A stretch of 64,000 nt of DNA, from the NCBI GenBank assembly GCA_903813345.2, contig CAIIXF020000012.1, positions 23,698,184-23,762,183 on the forward strand. Reading direction: 5' to 3'. Below the pieces are notes generated by a model. It saw nothing but the letters and a program-made list of their open reading frames with translations, did not search any database and had not been told where the DNA came from. Position 1 is the stretch's first letter. Each line of letters starts with the position of its first letter. Below are positions 1-14,300 of this stretch, piece after piece. The position numbers and the translations under genes are program-made. The stretch comes from Owenia fusiformis. Lineage: Eukaryota; Annelida; Polychaeta; Sabellida; Oweniidae.

Positions 1-1352
1 TTTTGTAATGGACATGATTTATTTGATGATAGCAAAACAGATTATCAAACACACACCCATGTGCTTCCCAAGTTTGTTCATATGTAACCTATTTCTCTCC
101 ACTGTTTTTCGTTCGTGTCCGCAGGACTGCAATTATACCCAATATGACAGTTTCCCTGCGTATTAATCGGATAATTTTCGTCGATCCAGATTTGCCAAAA
201 CCTTTTGACAAAATCAATTTATTTAAGTATATTGTAATTAGTGGAGAGTTTAAGCTAGCAATCTTTTTCACAACGCGACCGTGAACAGAAAGTACATGAA
301 TCAATATAGCAGTTTATAACGCGCATACAAAACAGGCGCTTATTAGTCTATTTCAGTTACTTCGAGTTTCGAGTTTAGAACGCGAAACTCCATATTTCAC
401 GTTGGTCTCAACGGGAAACAGTATACACGTGTCTATTACCATACAAGGCTGTTAATTGGATTCCGATACAAAGTAGAATTCTTTCTGAAGAAGATGGGGA
501 ATAAGTGAGGAAGACGTGGGGAAGCTACATGCATTTGTATATAGGCAATTTATACGTATACGTTGCCGTTTCGATTTTACTAGCTTAAACTCTCCATTCT
601 TGTACTAAGGCAGGGTTTAGGCTGGATACTGTGATATAATGGAACCCAACCACATTATTCAAAACTCCCAACCACATATTTCTAGACAGGAGAGACGCAT
701 AGTGGCACTTGCTTTTTGTTTCAATATACATCAGACATTATCAGACAATTTTTGGTATTATTTCAGTTTATAATTCATGAATATGTTATCACATTGAGGT
801 CGTTTAATTGCTTTATTTTTAGTTTAATGATGGATATAGGCCTCCACTTTCAGTGCTAAATGTAATCAATATTTTCCCATCGGCATATATTAGAATTTGG
901 ACTATACCATATACTTTGATCTAACTATAAAGCATCTCATTAATATATATTTTCACAATTAAAGATGTTCAAACAGTTTTCTTTTCAGATGAAAGTTAGT
1001 GGGATGCGGGGTGGTTTCCGTTACAAAATGTACAAGGACCAGGATTTCTGGAATTGTTCTTCTAATCTTGAGGTAATAAAATAATTGAAAAACTGAAATG
1101 ACATTTAAGAGTAAACGTTTAGACATGTTTATCTCATTTAAAAATTCTATCATTACATCAATTTTAAAATATACATTTCTAATATAGCAATTTTGCTCAA
1201 ATAAACATTGATTTCATTTTACTCATGCAATAGTATAGTTTCCATATAGCTTTTGAAATCTCGCTAAATCTCGTTTTTCGTGAGATTTTAAGAGATATAC
1301 ATATTAGACCTCTAATGACTTACATTACCTTCTTTTAAATGGCATCTTTGAT
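1..1352. other. upstream non-coding stretch, nothing recognised
   Basis: This AT-rich stretch lies 5' of the sphingomyelinase gene. The only open frames are short (60-70 codons), show no domain character and have no supporting splice structure. I see no transposon termini or tandem repeats in it. It may contain distal promoter sequence of the gene to the right. Confidence 0.4.
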
Positions 1353-1450
1353 TTGCTCCCCATTGTTTAAGTACATTTGCCTCTGACGATATGTAGAAGA
1401 CGCTCCCCCAGATAGTGACCAATAGCAGTTTGATAAATGGAACCATTATA
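1353..1450 (-). repeat. inverted 98-bp copy of the sphingomyelinase signal-peptide exon
   Basis: Read on the minus strand, this segment repeats 2322-2419 with only two mismatches by eye (about 96 of 98 identical). It includes the start codon, the signal peptide and about 31 codons in all. The reading frame stays open past the copied part for about a dozen further codons, diverges from the real protein, and then meets a stop. Similarity ends abruptly at both edges, so this is a short inverted duplication and not a second gene that I can follow. No other sphingomyelinase exon is visible on the minus strand to its left. A head-to-head paralogue whose remaining exons lie outside the window is an alternative. 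Confidence 0.9.
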
Positions 1451-2325
1451 TTATTATTATTAGCTTTGATTTACACAGTTATGTAATTTGAATAATTTTC
1501 TATGACAATTTAAAAAAAACTTGGGCCAAATCACCATAGATGCAATGCTAAAATTCTTTAAAACCTTGGATTATTTGTATGTCAACCAACATTTGCATGT
1601 TTAATCACAACATATACATAAACTGGGCATATCATTCAATGTTTATATAGATTCAACTAAGACTCTTTGATAAATCATGAAATTAAGCCACTATTCAAAG
1701 ATCTTAGCATGTACAGTGAATGGAACTCTAGCCCAAATTAAAAGATGAATAAAAGATGGCAGCACTAGATTCCATTGCTTTTTCTGCTATTTAGAAACTA
1801 TCCTATTCTTTGCAACAAATATACTTAAACATGTTAACTTAGTGGAAATTGTATCATGCAGTTGCAAAAGATGTTAGTCACATGCTCGACTACTTTAGCA
1901 CAATCACATTCAATGTATCAAAGTGAAACTAAACCTAAAACTTCCCCATTACTCTTCCCAGAATATGTCTTCGTTATTCCATTAAATACTATGTTAACTG
2001 TTCAATTCCACATGTCATAATAAATCATTAACTTTCACTTCAAAATAGGAATACAGATACTTTATCTATTTTGTATATGAGGTAAGACTCTTCAGTGAAG
2101 ATAGCGTCAAAAGTATAGATACTACATTAAAGGATACAATAACATTGTTTAGTAGTACTTATGCAAACGTACAGCTTTTCGGGTGTCTCTGGACCTCTTA
2201 GTCAATATGTATTTACTAGACTAATTTAGTATATGTTTATGAACCAAAGGGTCAACATTGAATAAGGAGGTTGAGTCCAGATACACCCATTAATGTTCAA
2301 TGGACAGGATTGAGACGTGTCTATA

Positions 2326-5300
2326 ATGGTCCCATTTATCAAACTGCTATTGGTCACTATCTGGGGGAGCGTCTTCTACATATCGTCAGACGCAAATGTA
2401 CTTAAACAATGGGGAGCAAGTAATCATTACGAATCAGGAATAAATGCTTTTTCAAAGGATGCTCATACAACCAGGAAGCAAAATTCAATACATTTAGACG
2501 TTAAGTGTGATCTTTGTAAAGTATTCGCAACAATCATCCAGGACTACGGCCAAGGCAAGATAGAGAGGGATGATGTGGCTACAATTTGTATTGACACTTG
2601 CGTTGATCTCAAACTGTATAGCGACCGTGTATGTAAACTAGCAGTTGCAACATTCAAGGTAAATAGAATGAACCCTTTGCAAGTCTTTAAAAGGGCTACA
2701 TCTAGTCTTTGCCTAGCCATTTACAGTCCAAAACATTAGGCTAGTACTGTATAGTACCCAATTATAATTGCAATCACTTGATTCTACCTTATGACATTCA
2801 TTTCACTTTAGGATCACCATGTCATTTGTAGTCCCTAGAGGTTGGTTTCTAAGAGACAAAATATAGCGAAAAGATCAAAAATGCTGAAAAATTCAGGTGA
2901 AAGCAAATGTTGCTAATAATAGAAGTCCCTAATGAGGCGAGATAAAATCATGAATAACATCTTTCTAATAGGAATGGGTGTTAACTGTTGCGGACCTTGC
3001 GTTCCTAAGTCCAGCCTACATCTGCGGGACTCTTTTTGGAGATTCATGTGCGCATGCGTATGATCCGAGTATCATGTGGAACATCTCGATAGCTGGGAAC
3101 AAACCTCCAGTGGTACCACCCAAAACGCCAAAGGTAGGGTTTCATCCCTGTAAACGCAATCTAGAATATGCCAGTACCTCCCTAGTACAATACTGTCTTT
3201 GTATTTCAAAATTCATGCTCATGCGTCTGGGATAAAATGGCTCGTATTTCCGAGAAACGAGACTTTGCGAGATTATCCGGGTATATAGCAATTACTTACC
3301 CTCTAAGGAATAAAAAGTATATGAAACCCATTAGAATGCAACTTTCATGTCTCCAATATTGAGCACATGTTGACCACCATTTTGACTCGGAACTTGTGAA
3401 GGACAACTGATTTAATACCTCCACTACCAACCTATATTCATATTGTTTTTCAGAAAGGGTCTCCAATGCTACGAATACTCCATATCTCTGACATTCATGT
3501 TGATCCATTGTACATGGAAGGTTCAGATGCAGAATGTGGAGAACCCCTGTGCTGTAGATCCAATGACAATCCAGCACGTGAGTTTTTAGAATGTCCAAAC
3601 AAAGACGTAGCCAGGCATATGGCAACATATAAAAAACATAAAAATATTTTCAGACGTTTTTGCAATTAAAACTGGGGAAAACGTATTTATATTCCTCCTT
3701 CAGTTCACTGTTAAAGATGCGCACCACATGTACACGTCCGCATGGATGAACAACGCCAATAACACAATACCCAATGAGTCATGGGGAGAGATCACCTTCT
3801 ACCAATTTCTTCTTTAATAGTATGATAACAGAAAGAAAAAATCTGAAAGTGTCAGAATACAAATGGATTCCTATAGAGATTTTAAAAGTAAGTGGCAACC
3901 CATTCCAGTATCGATACCTCAATGTACATGTATATGTGACTCGTCGAAAAGTATTCGTTGAAAGCTGTACGAAAAAAGTATCCTTCCTATTTTTATAGCT
4001 ACAGAGGCAAGAAAGGCAGGCAAATGGGGTGACATAAGAAACTGTGATACTCCTTTTCGGACACTGGAGAGTATGTTTCAACACATCGCCACTACCCACA
4101 AGGTATACTTGGAATATCCAATTGATCCATTGCTCAATTGTTGTCTAATCAATATATTAGATATTCCATTCACTCTAGCTTGGTCCTTCCATTCTGTGCA
4201 GTGACAATTCAGCTACAATACAGGGTGACACAAAAATGCACAAATAAGTTTTAGATGACTAGCCCAATTGCATGCACTTTTATGAGCGTTACAAGATGTG
4301 CTCTAAATGTCGTACATTCTTTTGCAGGCACGCCTAAATTCTACACAAAACATGCCACCTACCTTTAGTAACATAGCTTTGTAATGTTCAGGGGAGTCCA
4401 TTTATTAATTAAACACAAAATAATAAAGTTCTCATTGGTGAAATTAATACTACTTATTTATAAAAGTATGTTACAAAAGATGGCTGGCATTTCGGTGTAG
4501 AATCTAGGAGTGCCTGCAAAAGAATCTCATAAAGGTGTATTAATCTCTGCGCTACTCCAGAAAAAATGAAGTGTCGTTTTCCGGTCTTACAGTTCCAAAT
4601 ATGCATGCTAAATTATGTCCGATGGACTTATTTTCCAAGGAATGCAGGTCCGTCCTAGGAAAATAAGTCCAGGGACTTGCATTCCTAGGAAAATAAGTCC
4701 ATCGGACATATTTTCCTTAGGACTGTATGATCACATATTATCTTTAAACTCCATTGTTCAAAATTCCATTGAAAATAAATCAAGTATATTTGCTGGGTTT
4801 ATTGACCCCCAGAAGGCTTTTAATTTAGTCGACAGGAATCTCATGATTTATACACTCCTTAAAATGGCATTAATGGCAAAGTTTATCATACAATTAAAAG
4901 TATGTACACAGCAACATCATCAGCAGTAAAGGTCGATGATTTACTGTCAGATTGGTTTGATACGTCACCAGGAGTACGTCAAGGTGATACATTATCTCCA
5001 AATTTGCTGATGATATTGTGATCCTAGCAGGCTCAGAGGTAAATTTACAACAGATCTTAGATCTTAGATATATATTGTGTACAATTGGTGTAAAAAGTGG
5101 CGGCTCTGAATAAACATTGATAAGTCGAATATTGTACATTTTAGGCACAAAACTGTTAAACTATCAGAGTTCGACTTTAAACTTGGGAACCAGTCTTTAA
5201 AAAATGTTAAAGATTACAAGTATCTTGGTGTTATTTTTAATGAACATGGCAGCTTTGTAAAGCCAGTCACAGAGTTGGCCGACTCTGCTGGTCGAGCACT

Positions 5301-8300
5301 AGGCTCTGTGATTCAACGATGCAAAATGTCGAATGAGTTTAGTTATAAAACCTACACAAAATTATATAATACATATGTTTCACCGATACTAGGTTATGGT
5401 GTAGGAGTTTTCTATTCCATTGCAAAAGATATGATGATCTGAGAAAAACATACTTTGTTGAGGTAAATTCTAAAGATTTGGATAATGAAGGTTGCAAAAT
5501 TGAATTTCTTTTTAGGGAATACTACCTGTAAAATTGTTAAATTTATTAAGAATGGCTTTTGTGCGGAGAAGGCAATTCATTTGCAACATGTGATATTGAT
5601 TTTCGTGTATTAATTTTGTATTTCCTATTGTTAACAGTGGTTTGTAAGGTGGGCTGGGTAAAATTGTAATTATTTTTTTTATATTTTATTGAATTGCAAG
5701 ACTGACCACTATAAATAAATAAATAAACAAACTAACTAACTAAACTATAAACCATCCAACACATAAATATAACATGTCATGTTTTTATTCACGGGCAAAA
5801 TATGACAATACAATTTGAATTGGTTAACTACATGTATAAACTGTCTCAAAATATCTGAGTGAATATAATAACGGGCGCTAAATGAGTTTCAAGAAGTCAT
5901 GTCTAGAATTCCTCAGACACCTCTACATCAGAGGTGGTACTGCTATTATCGTCCTTTCGAGCTTCTTCAGCTGGTCTTTGGTATGGCTTGAGATTGGCAG
6001 CTGCCACTCCTCGAGCCAACGTTTTTACCCTCTTTAAAATGCCTGAGGTAATAATTGGCTGCGAGTTGTGATTACGTATGGCCCAAGCCACCTATCTGCA
6101 GTTTTCCACCCTTCGTACCTTCTCGAGTTCTTCTTGAGCACCAGTACTCCCATCTTCAACTCCCAGAATTATACAATGGATACGTTTTAAAGTTTTATTT
6201 CATGGATGACATAGGGGGAAAACTCGATTTCAACATTACCTTACCTAAAAGTATGGCTTCATTCTCAAATCGTAGTTCTTTTTCTGCCTTTTTGTGCGCT
6301 TTCTATGTTTGCTTGGACCACTTTTCCCACATCTGCCAGAGCAGTGGCAATGGCATTTACAACTGATGTTGACGCTGCATCGACATTGCTTGGGCCAGCC
6401 TCAGCCTCTACATGTACATCCTCATTTACATCTTGTGGCAGGTTGCCTAAATTATAACGCAATTATGAATTAGCTATTGAACTGTATTAATTTTAACACT
6501 AATTTGAAGGACCACGGGACAGTTAAGTCAAGGGCGTTATCCAAGTAGGAGAACAGATAACACTAGAGCCGATTCCGATAGATGAAAAAACAAGTTCAGA
6601 TTGATTTGTTTGGATTTTATATGGTGTTTTACTGCATGTATTTGGTCTGAAGAAATACGATTTGAACACTCTGGGTTATTATCATTTCTTAGAACACGGA
6701 GAGTTTCCTTTTATGGGTAGAAGTCCCTCAACTTTTACCTTCCATATACAATGAAAAAAGGCGAAAACTTGGTTGAGGCCTGTACACTGGTATTGTACAC
6801 AAATACGACTTCTGGGAGAATGCAGTCCAGTGGCTTTCCTGTATCTGCTACAGTTCTATGAAGCATACCTTCAAGAGTTTGATTGAAGCGTTCTGGAATA
6901 GAAATTAGTTCTATTGGATAAATATAAATATTCACAGAAAGGTATATGCATCAGTTAAACAATATTACTGTGGATTTTTTTTTTATAGTATAAACTTTAT
7001 TGAAGTAAAGTCAATACATTTTCGGCCACCAATCGCCATATTGGCATTAAAGGTTGGCCATCACTTACATGTAAAAAATTAAGTACAGTATTTAGCTGTT
7101 TGAGGACAACTGTGCATCGAAGGGTATCCCAGGGACCAAAGGGTTTGTGCCAAGTAGATGTGAACAAGATAAATATATTATGAGTTCTCCAGGGCTTAGA
7201 TGAGACCTCTTTGCTATGTCTTGTTGTCATGGAGAAAATTGCTGACGATGATAAGAAGTTTACTTAGTTCTGCTAAGGATAATGTCTCGTCACCATAAAA
7301 GAGAAAATTAAGTTTATCATCCATGTTTGTTAGTTGGCTGATCTTATTATAAAAATTATTGTTGACCTCTTCCATCAGGGCATGCCTATTAATTTGGCAT
7401 AGAGGACACTTGAAAAATAAATGTTTTAGTGTTTCAGGTTTGCTGCAAGATCAATGAGCCGAGTCTATAAAAGTAAATTGGTGTGCAAAAAGTCTTGCTT
7501 TCAAAAATAAGTCAACACGAGCTCTGTTGAGAGTGCTTTCTTGAGACCTTGTTAAATTAATCAGGGACGTTGAACTGATTATTCTCTTGGGCAGATAGTG
7601 TTTATTACTTTCTTTTTTTGAACGATGGTAGGGAAAATTTTAAGGCATATTCTAAAAGAGGTTTAGGTAATTTGTTCCACAGTGATATTGCATTAGGAAT
7701 AGGGGATTTAATAAATTGGGCAGTTGACCTTAAAGGAATTTGGTATACCTCTGTATTGCTTGTTATTCTGGTAGCTGGATTTTTGAATTCTTCAAATATT
7801 GAAGATACATAGGAGGGTACCTGGTTTCTGATAACTTTGTACATGAAGTTAAGAATGTGTAGTGTGCACCAGTTTAAGACCCCCATTACTTTACCTGTAT
7901 CAGAGCCATGGAGACACCCAGAACACAATAATGCAGCCTGATAATGTAACTTGCTAGGGATATTGATCAGTACTTGAGTTGATGAATGATAAAGAATGTC
8001 TGCGTAATCAAAATGAGTACTTATGAATGAGTTGTACATTGTCTCCAAATGTTTCGAGTTAATTTTTGATGTAAGTGCCTTCAATGAATTAAGCAGTTTT
8101 TGTACTCTCTTGACAATGTCATATGTATGATTTTTGTTAGAAAGAAGATAATCAAAAGTATACCCTAGATGCTTATGAAGATTATTCCTTTTAATTTCCC
8201 CATTTCCAAGTTTGGCTAAAGGTGGCGGAGTAGGAAATACACAGCGCTGGCTTTGAAAGATAGCTTTCTCTGTTTTGCAGGCTTGAAATCTAGTTTCCAT

Positions 8301-11300
8301 TTTTGAGACCAGTTAGTTATGATATTAAGATCATGAATGATAGTAAGCATGTCAGGATCAGATGGATCAAAGGGTTAATATAGTGATGTGTCATCAGCGT
8401 AGATAAATGCCGTTCCCAAAAGAGTAAGTTATTTATATAAATCAAAAATAAAATTGGACCTAGGATAGATCCCTGAGGGACGCCGCAGTTGATATAGTTT
8501 GCAGAAGAAGTATCCGATGATTGACCACCTACATTTACATTGACTTTACGATTTGACAAATATGATTGGAGAATTTGAAAAAATTGTCCTTCAATGCCGT
8601 ATGCTTTCAGTTTTGCAAGCATCAGGAACACGATCAAAAGCAGAGCTAATGTCTAAATATAATGCACGTACGGCTTTATGATCTTTGATATTTGAATGAA
8701 GAAAGTGATTTATTGCCAGTACTGTGGACTGTGAACGGATGTTGACCCTTTGAAACGCCCATGGACTTGGAGACTGGATTTTATCTATCCCACATCATTT
8801 GAGACTGAATGCTCTTTCTTGTATGATTGAGTACTTGTATCTACAACTATTTTTGATGTTATGAGTATTGGCTATCAATTTCTAGTTTTTTCTTCAACAT
8901 GTATTGTAATGACTTCAGTATGAATGAAATGTCCCTTGGTGTTCTTGTCTTGGATTGTGATATCGCTTCTTGAATGGTGGGGGAAATGGGGTATTATACA
9001 TTGTTTCTTTTCACGTTAGATCATGGTTTTGGGATATATGGGGTTTGTTTTTCCTGACTGGTATGCACTGAGTTTGCTTTTTCTTGCTAAGTTCCATTAC
9101 AACTTTTGGTCCTTTCCCTTTGGCACTCGTGCTTAGATATTCACAAAGAGTGAAAGTTACAGTGGATGGATATGATACAACCAGCGTTTTATTGAATCAT
9201 TTATTAAATCTTCGTCTTATCGACTAATAAAAACGCTATTGATTACTTATCAAAACGAGGGCCTTAATCTTTTTCCCAGTAAACGTTAAAGCTGTATAAA
9301 GTAGAATTTACCAGTGAGACCATTGCATTGGGGGTGGTATGCTGATGTAGTTTTGTGTTGCGTTCAATAGACCCAGCAGATTCTGAATAACTGCGTTGTT
9401 GAATTCTCTCCCTTGATCTGATAACATGGAAAAGGGGAATCCTAACCGAGTATAAAGAACATCTCCGATTATTATTTTTAAGAATAATCTTTATGCATAA
9501 TTACGTGTACATAAATTGACGTTACTAAATGATAAGCACCGACGAATTGACTTTTGGCATTGACAGTAAAAGACAAAATGCAAGACTTACCTCAAACATA
9601 ATTCTAATAAATATTGCGCAAGCTCTACGGCGGATTTTGTTTTCAGGCCTTCGCTTCCGCCGCCCATTTAGAGAAATAGCAGGTGATAGTACAGGCGTAT
9701 TTACTTCCTATTGGTGTTTCTTGGAGGGGGCCAATAAGATCGATTCCTATCTGTAACATTAATCATACAATTAATATTTTTATTAAGATACGTGCTTAAA
9801 ATATTTCAATGATAACAAATTTTAATACATACATTTTAACATTTTTATACATACCTGTACATGTATATCCTAGATGTACATGAAAACGCTTTTGTTACTT
9901 GAACTGGAAATGGTGTACTTTCATCAAGAAGAAATTGCAGTCGTTTCATAATATAAACTAAACGGCCTTAAAACACATAGCAAGCAACATGCTAAGTCAC
10001 GAGTCATTAATGTTACAATATTTTTATGGGAGTTTGTAGGCAAGCACGAATGAATAATTACGTTTGAACCTACCCGTGTCCATGCTTCTTGGAAGCGCAC
10101 TTGTATCGGTTGCAGGGCCTGTTGCACATTCTTTATGGACTTATTTGTTCTTTGACAAATGTCAAATGATGCTATCATGTCTTAACATCGTCAACCATCT
10201 TTGGCTACCATTATCTGCTGGACATTTTCTGGTACACGTTATCTCTTCCTAAGTGGCCACCTGAAATGATTGTTATTTAACAAATGCAAAAAAGCTTATA
10301 ATTTACATACAGTTTGGTGAGGTTTCATTCAACTTTCTTGTAAAAATAGCGTAAAATAAGTTTAACCTACAGGGTTCCGATAAGCTTTCAGTATAAAAAC
10401 AATAATGAAGGTGCAACTGGATCAGTCCATTTTGAAGAAATAAGGGGAGTTTTGTAATATCCAGTTTATTGAAATTGTCTTGGAGATAAAGTAATCTGTT
10501 TCTAATATGATTCTGAAAACATTATTCAGAGAGTGATCGTTCAAATAATGCATGTACAACAGTCAATATAAATTCTTGTATTAGAATTGCTTTGTCTCAT
10601 TTGGAGGATATTCCATATGCCAAGCTGTGTACTATTATGTTGGCGAAAGAAGATCGTGAAACTTCACCCATAGAATGTGAAATTGATTTGTCAAAATAAA
10701 AATCCCCCTTTTATAAATGGGTAACAATATATACTATACTATTGCAACATACAAGCAGAGGTGTTTACGCAACGACCTCAAACCTGTGAACCTTTGAGTA
10801 ATATTCCGGGATCGACCCTTTTATACTAAACGATGAGCAACACCAGAAACGAGCGTTCGATTTGCTAAACGATATGCGCCACCCTTTAAAATCTCACCAA
10901 GTGTTGAGGAATGGAGGGACGAAACGATATTTTACGTTTGTTCTCATCAAGGATCACTTTTCTCCATTTTTCGGCCGTTGGTCTTCATTGTCACTTCTAG
11001 CACTGTCACTATCTTGTATGTTTTCTGTGGGAGTTGTCTTCCCCAGAGTACTGTAAGACAGCGTACCATTAAGAAGCTGAAAAATAGAATTTATTGAATA
11101 TTTCGAATTCAAAGTAGATGCGCATGTTGATATTTGTGCAATTTTGAAAACAAGACCACTCATTTATGGTTATTCTACATTATATAAAATATACCACAAA
11201 ATGATGCACTTTCTGTGCAAAATGAAAGAAAAAACATGAATGAAATAAGTTACGGTCATCTGAAAAAATCACATGGTTATAAAAATGGACGAAACTTCAC

Positions 11301-14300
11301 TGAATGTTCACATAGTAGTTTAGAATAATAGTTTTAACTCACCAAATGTTATTTTGTTGGAATTTCTGTTCTTCATATGCACAAGTTTTCAACGTATATT
11401 TTATGACATCAATTTTAGTTTGATTACATTGTGTGGACAGGAGACCTCCCACCACATAATGTATGGAACCAAACACGAAACGACCAGCTGAGTCAGATTA
11501 AGAACCTTACAGCAATGCTCAACATTTACTTTCCCGGGAAAGCAATTTTTCCAGCAGTTGGGAATCACGAGAGTGTACCAGTAAATAGGTAATTAGTATA
11601 TATCTATAGAAAAGTGTACAAGAAGATGTCTCTGCCACATCTTCACTTTGCTCTGGAGTTTTAATTTCCGTTTTCTTCACCATGCCTATATCATGCTCAT
11701 TCAATAGTGGCTTATAGTTTGTGTTTTGTATGTAAAGTCAAAATAAATTCTATAAATAAAAATGTTCACTCTGGGGCCACTGAATGCTTCTCATTGTGTC
11801 TATTTCATATTTTCTGTAGTTTCCCTCAACCATCCATCACAGGGAGTCAAAACATTAAATGGCTGTACACGGCTTTGGCAGATAGCTGGACACATTGGCT
11901 TCCGGAAAGTTCTAGAAATACAATTGAATAGTAAGTAGCCATCATGATAAACCATGACATCTTATTTCTTGTCAGCCCTGCGATGAGTATCAGAATGGTA
12001 CACTCCCCTCCATAAGTTTGGCAACCTTTTTCCCCCATTGAACTACGTGTTAAAGCCTCTTTACCTTTGAATTTTTATTTACTTAGTTTAGTTTTTAGTT
12101 TAAGATAGTTTATTTTTGTGTCACTGATATTACAATATACATATAAAATACATAATAAAAACAACATTTTGTAACATCACCAGCCGGTGCCGACTTATGA
12201 GACACAGTATACATTAGATCTGAGTGTCACCCATTACTACCCCCAATGGGCAGCTTGGGTCAACATTCATAAAGACAGAGACAAAAAATGTCCCTGGTAA
12301 AAATTTATACATTAATAACCAATGATATAAATTCAGTCTGGTTAATCAGTTTGGCATAAATAAGCAGTTCATGGAATGATATTGTCAATCATTATATTAA
12401 ATACATATATTGCACCTAATGTGATATGAATATTGCATAATAAATACATATATTGCACTAAATGAGAGTAGCATGTTGCATATTGTCAAAAATTACAATA
12501 AATACAAATATCGCACTAAATGTGACATGTATCATGCATATGGTCGAATACTGATACTACAATAAATTCATATATTGCACTTAATGTAAGTAGCATGTTG
12601 CACTATGGTCAAATATTACAATAAATATGAATATTCCACTAAATGTGAAATACATAATGCATATGGTTGAAGACAAATATTACAATAAATACATATATTG
12701 CACTAAATGTGAGATGCATATTGAATAATAAATACATATATTGCACTAAATGGGAGTTGCATGAGCAGTGAATAAATAAAACAAGAAACCCATAGATAAT
12801 ATTCACCTCTGCAGTACTGAATTGAGACCATCTTCCCCAAGGTCGATAGCTCAAAGCACTAAAAAGAGGCATCATAAAACCAAGGAGTTTCTGACTAGAT
12901 ACATTTTAAATAAATATTTTATAAAGGAGACTTAGGTGACATGCATACTCATTTAGTGATTATAGCCTATCAATATTAAGGGATCTCTTATTGCACATAT
13001 TATAAACTAAAGCTCCTAATGGTCTTTGGAGTGAAGTACAATTCATAATGGAGACAAAAAGAAGTGTAGAATTGGCTGATGTTACATCTAAATAGGGCAA
13101 TTTCTGTTTTAACATTTTCATAAAAATCACATCTTAGATCATCATAATGGCTACATTCTAATAAGAAATGCTTTTCATCTTCAATATAATTCATGTCACA
13201 TAATAAGCATTTCCTTTCGTGTAATGGTATACCTGTGTAGCGCCCTGTTTCAATTGCTAAGGGTAAAGTACCAGTTCTGAATCTAGCGAGTGACCTACGG
13301 TGATGCTTTGGTAGGGCCAAATACCCTTCCTTGCAAACACCATATTTGTACAGTCTATATTGCCTCAATTTATTGCCATTAATTTCATTATTTCTATCAT
13401 CCCATATGTTATGGATAAATTTATCAGAATTTCGAAGAGAGTTAGTAAACTGTTTTAAAATGTGGTATGACCAGTGGAATTTATATTACATGTATTTAAC
13501 ATTGAATTAACTTTAAAGTCCCAACTGCTTTTCCGTTTAATGGACCATTTATGTATTTTAAAATTCAGCCTATTCTGATTCATGGACTTCAGTTTAATGA
13601 ACAATCTAGCACATTCCACCTTTTGTTTTAAATGTGGAGTGTCCCATCCGAGATCTCCTCTAACAGCCTCATTACTAGTGCGTTTGTTTACACCTAGAAA
13701 GAACTTGCCAGCTTTATTTTGAACATTGTTTAGGCATTGATGTTGGTTGAGGCCAAATATAGATGAACCATAGTTTAGTATAGGCTGGACTAAAGAGTCA
13801 TATAGCTTGTTGTAAACTGCGAACTCCATACCCCCAGTTTGCTTGTATTTGCTGATAATCACACTCAGGGCTCTATTTGCTGATTTTGCAATTTCTCTGG
13901 CAGAATGTGTTGAGTCCACATGCTCTTGGAGCCAGATCCCCAGATATTTATAAGTGTCTTTATAATCCAGATCAAAGTCCCCACATTTTAATTTTAGATT
14001 TTTGAGGGTTAATTAGAAGTCTCCATTTGCGGCACCATTCATGTAGAGTGTTTAACATCTGTTGTAAGTTATCAGCTGAGCTTGCAATAAGCGCTATGTC
14101 ATCAGCATAAAGAAGGATGCCTATGTTCTCGTCCTCCATTTGTATTCCACATTGTAGACTGTTAATGTCGGTCACTAGATCATTCACATACACTGAAAAT
14201 AATGTCGGGGATAGCAGACAGCCTTCTCGGCAGCCATTGCTTACGTTTACTTTTGGAGATAGTAGACCATTTATGCGGATGTTACATGTCACATCTTCAT

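Larger units (their letters stand above)
5903..11060 (-). pseudogene. Ty3/gypsy-type integrase gene, split by GT-AG introns and decayed
   Basis: Seven minus-strand blocks read in order as a retrotransposon integrase: an N-terminal block near 11060-10890; an H2C2 zinc-finger part with GGHLGRDN (10260-10074); the core start GIDLIGPL with the first catalytic Asp (9750-9591); the block with SDQGREF, the second catalytic Asp (9462-9312); an [11 protein letters not shown] block with the glutamate region (6892-6739); a C-terminal spacer (6446-6245); and a tail with RWLGPY and NLKPYQ motifs (6153-5903). Most edges coincide with AG acceptors and GT donors, for example GAG/GTAAGT after the third block. 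At least four frameshifts or stops make it non-functional now. It is nested antisense in sphingomyelinase intron 4, and a LINE has inserted into its fourth intron. It could be a host gene derived from a retroelement or a retroelement family that carries introns. Confidence 0.65.

Noticed and set aside
3296-4099. minus-strand frames of 106-110 codons
   Set aside because: They are antisense to sphingomyelinase exons 3 and 4 and have no splice or domain support.
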